From a virus: a stretch of 24,464 bases of DNA. Under the pieces are notes generated by a model. The model had not been told where the DNA came from and did not search any database. It saw nothing but the letters and a program-made list of their open reading frames with translations. The stretch spans positions 1-24,464 of IMG/VR virus record IMGVR_UViG_3300022857_000066. One strand, 5' to 3'. Shown here piece by piece: positions 19,001 through 24,464 of the stretch; position 1 is the first letter of the stretch, and every line of letters begins with the position of its first letter. The position numbers were made by a program, and so were the translations under genes.

Positions 19001-20252
19001 CATGACATTTATCAAATAAGTTATTACGTCTATTAAAAGCATCTTCTGTAATGATTACAGCAGGTTCACTTCCTGTATAAGTGTATTCAACTGTAGAGCT
19101 AGTAATAGTAAGTTCTGCTACTTTTGCTATTAAAGGACTTGCATCAGCTCCTTCAGTTTTTATTATTACTATATCAATACTATTAAATGATGTATCTACA
19201 TCTGGTATCGTTATAGTAAACGATTTAGAAGTAATAATACCACTTTCTCCACCTTGGTACTCTGGATACCCACTCGATAAAGAATCTTCATTTATATATA
19301 TACTATTAGATGCATGTGCGTAATTAGTTATTCCTCCACCAGCAGTTCTTAAAGCATAAGAAACTTCATAATGCCCTAATGTAATAGAACCTCCATTTTG
19401 TATACTTTTTAATACTGGTTTTTTTAAATCTACAATAGGTTTAATACCTAATTGTAAAGGTGGTACAGCCATTATATTAGGGTCAGCAAGATTCATAGAC
19501 CTAAAATCATTAGCATCTAAACCATCTGTCCAATATGTACGTACAAATTCATCATTTTCTTTAACAGACTCAATACCTCCAGGATTAGCTACTGGAAATC
19601 TAGTTGACATACTAAGGTCATCTGAGTATATAAGTGTTATATTAGGTACTAATGATACCTTATCGTATGTTACTTTGTAAAAAGCTGCAATACCTCCTAT
19701 AGCAGTATCGTTATTTGTAGAAATAATATATATATCGTCATCAATACGTGTCCAACCAATAGGTATTTGAGCAGCTTGATTAATTTGTAATGCAGTAGTT
19801 GTAAGTGTAGCACTAGTATTAAAAGTAAGTATGTCTGTTGTAACAGACCATATTCTAATAGTATTACCACTACGAGCTACATTAAGCTGTAATGGTACGA
19901 ATGCATTACCTGTACGTAATTCATTTTCAATAGCATCCATTAATCCATCAGGACTATTTGTACTGCCATTAATAGAGTTACCAAAGCTGTTACCTCCAGT
20001 ATGCCCTACAATTATGTTTGTTGCCCAGCTAGTAGGTATTGTATCAGGCGTAATAGTTAATATGTTAGGAATATCAGGTACACTAAAAGAAAATTTATTA
20101 CCTTTAATATTTACTATAACATTATCAGAATCTGAACTATTAGAATTTAATCTAACATCTAGAGCATCTTCATAAGTAGAAGGTTCTTTCATTTTATCAG
20201 AAAGATCTTTTACCATACCTTTAAAAAACCCATTTTCAATACGTTCAGCCAT
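16062..20252 (-). CDS. Tail stabilisation protein (P22 gp10-like, crAss-like family)
   Basis: This 1396-residue protein starts in a TAATG stop/start overlap with the upstream connector gene, a sign of translational coupling. The N terminus (MAERIENGFFKGMVKDL, then YEDALDVRLN) is the family's typical opening. Residues about 280-400 hold a beta-sandwich-like stretch (GGSITLGHYEVSYALRTAGG, later SKSFTITIPDVDTSFNSIDI). The later half has the beta-propeller-like signature seen in P22 gp10 relatives: G-E-I-R-Q-L, V-L-G-Q-S-G-V-L, G-S-W-H-Q-F-S-F and I-M-F-W-D-S-K-D. A basic end (TLRNWRHAITYEFGTRNRIR) closes it. P22 gp10 itself is about 470 residues; crAss-like homologues are much longer. Inferred role: forms the distal part of the short tail that closes the DNA channel. 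It is the last gene before the cargo promoter. Confidence 0.85.
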   Translation of the reverse strand: MAERIENGFFKGMVKDLSDKMKEPSTYEDALDVRLNSNSSDSDNVIVNIKGNKFSFSVPDIPNILTITPDTIPTSWATNIIVGHTGGNSFGNSINGSTNSPDGLMDAIENELRTGNAFVPLQLNVARSGNTIRIWSVTTDILTFNTSATLTTTALQINQAAQIPIGWTRIDDDIYIISTNNDTAIGGIAAFYKVTYDKVSLVPNITLIYSDDLSMSTRFPVANPGGIESVKENDEFVRTYWTDGLDANDFRSMNLADPNIMAVPPLQLGIKPIVDLKKPVLKSIQNGGSITLGHYEVSYALRTAGGGITNYAHASNSIYINEDSLSSGYPEYQGGESGIITSKSFTITIPDVDTSFNSIDIVIIKTEGADASPLIAKVAELTITSSTVEYTYTGSEPAVIITEDAFNRRNNLFDKCHAIAQKDNILFAANTKRDPFNLNFDARAYRFDNTQEVILNDVSATPSAPYNSVLDLTGLDETSDAINPNQKIYKYQADGVTLGGEGPNIKYKFVNQKLLADARTDPGYVYPYRLPWRGNATVNLGDGTLYTEGNYFTDFKSPYIDHTYKGYRRGETYRFSLVPTKASNEGYAKWIGDIRMPDIFEDFQSGFAVDAAENEGKVFPLMSKANNVWYVNTLGVEFTVNIPANIADQIDSWVIKRVKLEPEDRTVLAQGIIHMCVRDNSHIPATYHPTLGENHYLNNISSLPDSTLNPSNSFSGNLESYPIVTFHSPDLLFGRDINKKTNDKIRIVQGLGTYQTTKDNALQPAIKTVYSKIYHNIPYEDPAGTSNTFDVKEIRNAAFDDDFLIDTYQFENRSPFITSPDGRRSRGTDTAAVVLDRGIPYDFYINMMGSTSNFYPRGGDVDFHADKYLVNYERENDGQYGGPGYSARSQNVYINTGAHVILNSNTLQHTVKVYGGDTYVNVFDTLKMTKSFDDFTGNNEPKGNGDKRIAVGLYYPCESFVNTDMRHGYSINGTQNPIGYMYGTDDQAPDAEQYPLDYGEDFKYNYVFSEQMDTQRSFPIPLNTTEVLRHPVRIWASAPKVYGELADAWRIFDSEKYIDIQGDLGEIRQLMKASDNIVAWQQRGFGVASVNERSVVNDNTGGGIVLGQSGVLPRFNYISESIGSWHQFSFIKSPNGIMFWDSKDAGLYVYNSEGLKDISADKIKGWLYSNTRGNILKVDSPAQSGNITPMGVCGTYDIRNKEYLITFYDNDSNINNNGLFDMVGRSFTIAYNDTKDRFVSYRSFKPTTYINDGRYVLTANPSDLNDLYLHDIGERGVFYDNVPTESSITITVNPMATITKIFDNTEFLTDVIDTNGVEVTDETFDSVTSSNSYQTTGIRADIKRTLRNWRHAITYEFGTRNRIRSHWMKQKFSFLNNNNKEFKLYHIINYFRKGDK

Positions 20253-21007
20253 TATCTTCTGGAGTTTGTATTATTTCTAAAATTTGTTTGATTTCTCAAT
20301 ACTTGCATCTTACCTGAATTAGCATGTCCTCCAGCATGTTCATCTTCAAAAGATACTATACGTCTAAATTGGTTAGCAATACTTCTAGTTTTATCTCTAT
20401 TGGGTATTAATGCTTTATTTTGTGCAGCACCAATATAATACATTCTTTCTGTTTTTATATCATCGTATACATCTTTAGCCATTTTACCTCTAATCCTGAG
20501 TTTCATTGCTATACGTTCAGCTACATAAGCTGTAGCAGCTTGTTTAAACTTTTCATCATCAGGTACTGTTGGGTAACCCCTTTCATCAGTAGGAAATGCC
20601 ATGTAAGCCATTTCAAGTTTACCTTCTTTAAAGTTAGTCCATATGTAATTATCATTAACTTTATAAGTCAAATCAGAACTACATATTAAGTCTGGGCATT
20701 GTGCCGAATGCATACGTTTATGAAAACTATCCGTAGAATATCTCATAGGTGTACCTTCACATGTACGTGTTTGTACAATAATTATAAGATCACATGGTAG
20801 CTCTCCTCTACCATTAATAATCTCTATATAAGGCTTATCATGTCCATCAGTAATACGTTCAGTATACTGCATAGGAGCGTTAATAAGATCAATGACACTA
20901 CCAATCCATTCAGCAATATCTGTCCAATCAGTATCTACGGTAAAACCATAGTCTCTGTGTACACGTTCAACAATTGTTTCTAAACTTACGCTTTTACCTG
21001 AGAGCAT
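20252..21007 (-). CDS. Connector/ring-type tail protein (P22 gp4-like, crAss-like)
   Basis: This 251-residue protein starts at an ATG after a 22-base AT-rich gap, and its stop overlaps the next start by one base (TAATG). The N terminus (LETIVERVHRDYGF, then DIAEWIGSVIDLI) is a helix pair followed by an acidic/aromatic beta region (ELPCDLIIIVQT). A helical C-terminal half (EKFKQAATAYVAERIAMKLR) follows, which is the general plan of head-to-tail adaptor proteins. The tail is Asn/Arg-rich. Placed directly before the tail-stabilisation gene, it probably forms one of the rings under the portal. Which ring is not determinable by eye, and the P22 gp4 comparison is from family knowledge, not alignment. 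Confidence 0.65.
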   Translation of the reverse strand: MLSGKSVSLETIVERVHRDYGFTVDTDWTDIAEWIGSVIDLINAPMQYTERITDGHDKPYIEIINGRGELPCDLIIIVQTRTCEGTPMRYSTDSFHKRMHSAQCPDLICSSDLTYKVNDNYIWTNFKEGKLEMAYMAFPTDERGYPTVPDDEKFKQAATAYVAERIAMKLRIRGKMAKDVYDDIKTERMYYIGAAQNKALIPNRDKTRSIANQFRRIVSFEDEHAGGHANSGKMQVLRNQTNFRNNTNSRR

Positions 21008-21029
21008 TTATAGAGGGTTTTTAAATTAT

Positions 21030-21311
21030 TTATACAATATCTCCATCAAGAAAACTAAACATTTCTTCTTTGGACATTGGTGATTTTATGTTTTCTTTTT
21101 TACCTTCTAAAGGATTTTTAGTAGAAATATATTTTTTAGTTTCATCAATATGTTTATCTTCATCTTCTACATACCCATATTTATTTTTGGTTATAATAAA
21201 ACCATTTTCTGCTTCTTCTACTTTAAGTGATTTGGTAACTCCGTCTTTTTCTTCGGTAATTGACCAATGTTTGTTTTTATCCATTGTTCTTATTGATTTT
21301 AGTTCGTACAT
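21030..21311 (-). CDS. Small conserved phage protein of unknown function (93 aa)
   Basis: This 93-residue acidic and lysine-rich protein is translated from a TAATG overlap with the upstream 174-aa gene. It shows a short beta pattern (HWSITEEKDG, then VEEAENGFIITK) followed by a KNPLEGK turn and a helical C terminus ending FLDGDIV. There is no signal peptide, membrane segment or catalytic motif. The shape resembles small proteins found in tail regions of other Bacteroidota phages, but no role is known to me. The position inside the tail operon suggests a chaperone, assembly factor or minor structural part; this is inference only. Confidence 0.65.
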   Translation of the reverse strand: MYELKSIRTMDKNKHWSITEEKDGVTKSLKVEEAENGFIITKNKYGYVEDEDKHIDETKKYISTKNPLEGKKENIKSPMSKEEMFSFLDGDIV

Positions 21312-21835
21312 TATATTTTTTTAGTTATTACTTTTTCATAAAAGTCTACTTTTACCGATGTATCTTTTAATGCAGCTACTAACTCTCGTTTAGCACCTTT
21401 TACAGGACTAAAACGGTATCCTTTAATGTTACGTACATTTGTACCTGATTTAACCCATTTAAAGTGCATTAAATAACCTCCTGTATGTAAGTTTCTATGA
21501 TATACAAATTTTCTATTTTCTTTAGCTACAGCATCATCTTTCCAAAGCTTATTAGTTGCTTTATAATCTATTGGTAATGATAATGTACCATTCTTTTTAA
21601 ATTTAGGTTCAGGTTTAAGTTTTAATATCATAATAGTACCTAATCTAAATGGTAGTTTAAAGAATCTATTATGGAGTATCATTTCCGTCATAATTTCTTT
21701 ATTAACATCTGCTACAGCATTATTAATAACACCTAAACCTAAATTAAAACCATCATTCCTTTCGATGTTATCTAAGTCTTTAACGTAACGTCTATGCAGT
21801 TCAGCAGAACTTATATCAATTTTGTTTCTCGCCAC
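21311..21835 (-). CDS. Conserved crAss-like tail-module protein of unknown function (174 aa)
   Basis: This 174-residue basic protein uses a GTG start (21833-21835) lying 20 bases inside the upstream gene; the first residues MARNKIDISSAELHRRY look natural and no better start lies nearby. The body has strands around RLGTIMILKLKPEPKFKKNG, a middle FVYHRNLHTGG, and a C-terminal helix/strand (GAKRELVAALKDTSVKVDFY). There are no catalytic motifs or membrane segments. It is placed between two connector-like genes and coupled to both neighbours, so a structural role in the connector or tail is likely; its ring or hub identity cannot be read from the sequence. Confidence 0.65.
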   Translation of the reverse strand: MARNKIDISSAELHRRYVKDLDNIERNDGFNLGLGVINNAVADVNKEIMTEMILHNRFFKLPFRLGTIMILKLKPEPKFKKNGTLSLPIDYKATNKLWKDDAVAKENRKFVYHRNLHTGGYLMHFKWVKSGTNVRNIKGYRFSPVKGAKRELVAALKDTSVKVDFYEKVITKKI

Positions 21836-22508
21836 TTACAGTATTGTTTGCATCATTCGTAGTATCATTAGCTAATTGATACTTTAATAGTATCTGCTTA
21901 ATGATATGTTCTTTCATATAGTTCCACATGTAATCTGATAAAGGATATTCAGTATCGTCTGTATAACAAGGATCTCCAGCACATGTATTAAATACTGCTG
22001 CTGAAGTAGGGTCACTAGCTACCATTCTAATATTAATAAACTCTGTAAGGTCTGCTAGAGAACCTTTAGAAGATAAATATATTCTATCGTTTCTATAGTA
22101 AGCTACAGTCATGTTATGGTTAAATCTACCATTACCAAAGAATATAGCTTCTTTGTAATCTTTAAGTGAATATGGTTTACTTGTAAAGTCAGATGGTCCT
22201 ACACGCTCAATAGATTCTCTATGATGTAATACAATAGGTACTGGTATTTTATTTACAGTACGTAGTATTTGACAATCAGAACTAAAGTCACAACATTCAG
22301 TTGTAGAAGCTAATTCCATTTCTACACACCCTAAGTCTTGTATAATAGACTCAGGGATGTCTCTATCTTTATTAAGCTCATTACGTATCCATAAAGCTCT
22401 TTGGTTGTGTATAAGGTCTTTAATATAACGTAAGTCAAGAACGTCATCATCGTGAAATTCAGGTCTTACAGCTTCTACTATTTGATATGTAAGTTCGTTA
22501 AGAGTCAT
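21816..22508 (-). CDS. Head-tail connector-like structural protein (crAss-like)
   Basis: This 230-residue protein starts at an ATG 11 bases inside the phosphoesterase gene and ends with TGA 20 bases inside the next gene. The N-terminal helices (MTLNELTYQIVEAVRPEFHD, then YIKDLIHNQRALWIRNELNK) are followed by a cysteine-containing beta region (C61, ECCDF, DCQILRTV) and an acidic loop with a second cysteine pair (NTCAGDPC, about 192-199). The C-terminal helix (HIIKQILLKYQLANDTTNDA) ends the fold. This arrangement recurs in Bacteroidota phages beside tail genes and resembles portal-adaptor proteins. Six cysteines in a cytoplasm-made virion protein are unusual and could bind metal or form disulfides in the virion; that is speculation. 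Confidence 0.65.
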   Translation of the reverse strand: MTLNELTYQIVEAVRPEFHDDDVLDLRYIKDLIHNQRALWIRNELNKDRDIPESIIQDLGCVEMELASTTECCDFSSDCQILRTVNKIPVPIVLHHRESIERVGPSDFTSKPYSLKDYKEAIFFGNGRFNHNMTVAYYRNDRIYLSSKGSLADLTEFINIRMVASDPTSAAVFNTCAGDPCYTDDTEYPLSDYMWNYMKEHIIKQILLKYQLANDTTNDANNTVSGEKQN

Positions 22509-23955
22509 GTCCGTATGTCATTCTAGTTTTATATACTTTAGGTGAGTTAAGTTCTGATACTTCATAATCAACACCTGCTTCTCCACTACCAAAGTTAGTA
22601 TGAATCCATTTAGAAGAACCATACATACTCATTACTTTTTTATATCTAAATCGTTTAGCAAATGTTTCTGCTGATTGATGTAAATCACCTGTTACTACAT
22701 GAATATATTTAGAACGTATTTTTTTACGGTCAATATAATCATTAATAAATCCTTCTGTCTTATCATTCAATACTACTGGCATTCCAAACTTCATATCAGA
22801 ATCATCTTTACCATGTCCAAAGATATATGTATGTTCTCCAAAAGTAATATGCTCTAACATCTTAGCAGTAACCAAAGTCTTAATTTGTGGATATTTCGCT
22901 TGTAAATACATTTGAATTGCTCTTACTGCACCATGACCAAAGCTACCTGAGTGATTGCAGTTAGTAGTAGCAATAAACCAAATTTCCTCTGCTATATCAG
23001 CATTAATAAGGGTTTCCATAGTTTTAATAGTAACTTCAATAAAAGTGTCTATTTGCTCACGAGAATCCATATTTTGAGGTAAATTATGTCCACCTCTAGT
23101 AGTTTGACCATTATTACCATCTAAAGCATCTCCTAGGTCATAAAATACAAGTTTTTTAAATTGTCCAAAAGTATCATGTTCATCAAGAATATTATCTACT
23201 AATTTCTCATGTCTGATAAATATTTCATCTCTATCATAATCATTACTGTAAATACTATTTCTAGCAGTCATAGCACCGATATGTTTGTCTGATGAAAAGA
23301 TAGAAATCATTTTATCGTTCTTACTTCTTGAAGCACGTACACCAAAAGGAGTTACACCATCTTCAATAATTTTTTGTAAAGATTCAATTACATCATTATC
23401 TTGTACTTCAGTTTTATCAAGTGCATAAGAAAACCCTTGTTTACCATTTGCTGTAATATGAGTTCTAACGAGTTTCATATTATCAGGTACTTTGGGAACA
23501 TCTTCTTTTTGATTGCAAATAGGAGGTAAATCTTCTAGTTTACAATTACCATCAATTACTTTTTGACAATCCTTAAATTCTTTGGAATCTTCAGAGAAAT
23601 TCTTTTGATACGCTCTTATTTTACTGTTTTCAACAATTTGCATAGCCCCCTTACTAATTAAATCTTCAGCATTATAAATGGGAAAATCGTTAAGTTCCTT
23701 AATTTCATCATTAAAAAATTGAGTGTTTTCAATAATGGTTTTTTGATATTCTTTTAAGTTGATATTGGATTTTTTAGCAAGTTCTAATGTTTCTGCTTGT
23801 GTAAAATATTCATTCTTAATATTAAATTTAATTTCTTTAATGTCAGAAATTGATACGTTAATACCTAATTTGTAAAGTCTTTCTTGTACTACTTTAGGAG
23901 ATTTCTTTAAATAACCTTTATGCTCACTTAGAAATTTGTATGCTTCTTCTTTCAT
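22498..23955 (-). CDS. Calcineurin-like metallophosphoesterase in the tail module
   Basis: This 485-residue protein starts at an ATG about 20 bases after a promoter -7 box, with an A-rich leader and no Shine-Dalgarno, as is usual in Bacteroidota. Residues 1-60 are helical and may form a small helix-turn-helix (VVQERLYKLGINVSISDIKE). From 218 the metallophosphoesterase motifs appear in order: S-S-D223-K-H225, L-G-D276-A-L-D279-G, T-N-C-N334-H335-S, F-G-H381-G-K-D, and G-D-L-H426-Q-S. They match DxH, GDxxD, GNH, GH and GxH, although the last is GDLH where GHxH is usual. The substrate is unknown; nucleic-acid or cyclic-nucleotide phosphodiesters are plausible. Family knowledge: enzymes of this type occur among crAss-like structural genes. 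It is the first gene of the tail operon visible here. Confidence 0.85.
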   Translation of the reverse strand: MKEEAYKFLSEHKGYLKKSPKVVQERLYKLGINVSISDIKEIKFNIKNEYFTQAETLELAKKSNINLKEYQKTIIENTQFFNDEIKELNDFPIYNAEDLISKGAMQIVENSKIRAYQKNFSEDSKEFKDCQKVIDGNCKLEDLPPICNQKEDVPKVPDNMKLVRTHITANGKQGFSYALDKTEVQDNDVIESLQKIIEDGVTPFGVRASRSKNDKMISIFSSDKHIGAMTARNSIYSNDYDRDEIFIRHEKLVDNILDEHDTFGQFKKLVFYDLGDALDGNNGQTTRGGHNLPQNMDSREQIDTFIEVTIKTMETLINADIAEEIWFIATTNCNHSGSFGHGAVRAIQMYLQAKYPQIKTLVTAKMLEHITFGEHTYIFGHGKDDSDMKFGMPVVLNDKTEGFINDYIDRKKIRSKYIHVVTGDLHQSAETFAKRFRYKKVMSMYGSSKWIHTNFGSGEAGVDYEVSELNSPKVYKTRMTYGHDS

Positions 23956-23976
23956 GTTTTAGTTTTTAGTTATAGA

Positions 23977-24008
23977 CAAAGGTACAAATAATAATTGTAA
24001 CCACCAAA
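23977..24008 (-). promoter_or_regulatory. Bacteroidota-type promoter for the tail operon
   Basis: The minus strand reads TTTG (24005-24008), 20 bases, then TACCTTTG (23977-23984), matching the TTG, 17-23 bases, TAnnTTTG consensus. The -33 element lies within two bases of the TAA of the upstream gene. The expected start at about 23970-23973 gives a leader of roughly 15 bases rich in A (CTAAAAACTAAAAC) before the ATG at 23955. The spacing is the same as in the promoter at 16015-16045. Confidence 0.78.
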
Positions 24009-24009
24009 T

Positions 24010-24464
24010 TTATTTTGTCTGACTAACTATTACGCCATATAATATACCTGCTATACCTACACCAATACCTACACCTCCTACAACTGTCATTATTTTACCT
24101 GCAAAAGCTTTTTTCTTATAATCTTTAAGTACTAGCTCAATATTTTCACTTTTAATAACTTCATTGTCAAATTTACCCACCATAGCATCAAACTTTACTT
24201 TTTGAGCTTCTGTAGCTTTATCAGCAAGCATAACTTCTTTATCGCAGTCTGCAAGTGCTAATTGTAGTATAACGTTCTTAGATTCAGCTAAAATACGCTT
24301 TTCATTAATTTCTCTAATGATATCCATACCGACACCATTAGTACGGAACATTTCACCGTGTTCTTTGCTAAAAATGATGTCATTATAAAATGCTCTACCA
24401 TCTGCTGTAGTATCTCTAATTGCTACTACTATGCTGTCTAAAGATACTATTGATTTCGCTGAAA
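24010..24464 (-). CDS. Coiled-coil protein with C-terminal membrane helix (5' partial)
   Basis: The frame is open from the right edge to the TAA at 24010-24012. An ATG exists at 24351, but the 37 codons upstream of it are also open and protein-like (SLDSIVVAIRDTTADGRAFY), so the true start probably lies outside the window. The central 80 residues are charged and helical, suggesting a coiled coil. The C terminus has a basic patch (KDYKKKAFAGK) and a Gly/Val/Ile membrane helix (IMTVVGGVGIGVGIAGILYG). No family was recognised. A spanin- or holin-like lysis role, or a membrane-anchored assembly protein, are candidates; both are inference. Confidence 0.7.
   Translation of the reverse strand, partial: SAKSIVSLDSIVVAIRDTTADGRAFYNDIIFSKEHGEMFRTNGVGMDIIREINEKRILAESKNVILQLALADCDKEVMLADKATEAQKVKFDAMVGKFDNEVIKSENIELVLKDYKKKAFAGKIMTVVGGVGIGVGIAGILYGVIVSQTK

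Noticed and set aside
19831-20175. Plus-strand open frame of 114 codons opposite the tail-stabilisation gene
   Set aside because: It lies wholly within the well-supported 1396-aa gene, its product is hydrophobic antisense-type sequence, and no plus-strand promoter or neighbour supports it. The other plus-strand frames (for example 2141-2389, 3881-4144, 7720-7920, 20420-20689, 21070-21324) are rejected for the same reason.
21008-21029. Promoter in the 22-base gap before the 251-aa gene
   Set aside because: The gap is AT-rich but has no TAnnTTTG box; the gene is more simply part of the operon from 23977.
21041-21311. Anti-CRISPR or other counter-defence role for the 93-aa acidic protein
   Set aside because: It is small and acidic, but it is coupled to tail genes in a late-type operon and nothing in the sequence points to counter-defence.
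1-24464. tRNA genes, CRISPR arrays, insertion sequences, integrase or attachment sites
   Set aside because: No cloverleaf, regular repeat-spacer pattern, transposase motif or paired inverted ends was seen; nearly every base is inside a structural or cargo gene.

Overview
The window looks like part of a crAss-like (Crassvirales-type) tailed bacteriophage genome infecting a member of the Bacteroidota. Four observations support this. The DNA is very AT-rich. Every gene lies on the minus strand in one tightly packed run with 1- to 20-base overlaps. The two non-coding gaps longer than 50 bases both carry a Bacteroidota-type promoter (TTG, 20 bases, TAnnTTTG). The gene content is that of a crAss-like tail and virion-cargo module: a P22 gp10-like tail-stabilisation protein, connector/ring-type proteins, internal virion proteins, and a giant polypeptide carrying a virion RNA polymerase with a DxDxD active-site motif. 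The phage could come from gut or water; the sequence alone does not say which.

Layout in transcription order (right to left). At the right edge is the 3' part of a coiled-coil protein with a C-terminal membrane helix (24010-24464). A promoter follows (23977-24008). Next comes a tail/connector run: a metallophosphoesterase (22498-23955), two connector-like proteins (21816-22508 and 20252-21007), a conserved 174-aa protein and a 93-aa protein between them, and the 1396-aa tail-stabilisation protein (16062-20252). A second promoter (16015-16045) sits directly in front of the next ATG, so that mRNA may be almost leaderless. It drives four genes for probable packaged or ejected proteins: a 687-aa protein with a glycine/alanine-rich hydrophobic segment; a 588-aa protein with an N-terminal peptidoglycan-binding-like repeat; a 990-aa protein ending in a lysozyme-like domain; and a giant frame of at least 3060 codons (1-9180) that runs off the left edge.

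The giant frame is the main discovery target. It is uninterrupted from its ATG at 9180 to base 1. It joins an alanine/glycine-rich N-terminal part resembling phage internal virion proteins, a long charged helical part, a zincin metallopeptidase motif (HEAFH at residues 1503-1507 with a downstream E-x-x-A-D), and a crAss-type RNA polymerase with D-F-D-I-D at residues 2869-2873.

Inferred working model: a host-type promoter expresses the cargo operon late in infection. The four products are packed into the virion. On the next infection the peptidoglycan-binding and lysozyme modules help breach the wall, the hydrophobic proteins help cross the membrane, and the polymerase enters with the DNA to transcribe early genes. 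The zincin may cut the giant precursor. No tRNA, rRNA, CRISPR array, insertion sequence or convincing terminator was seen.
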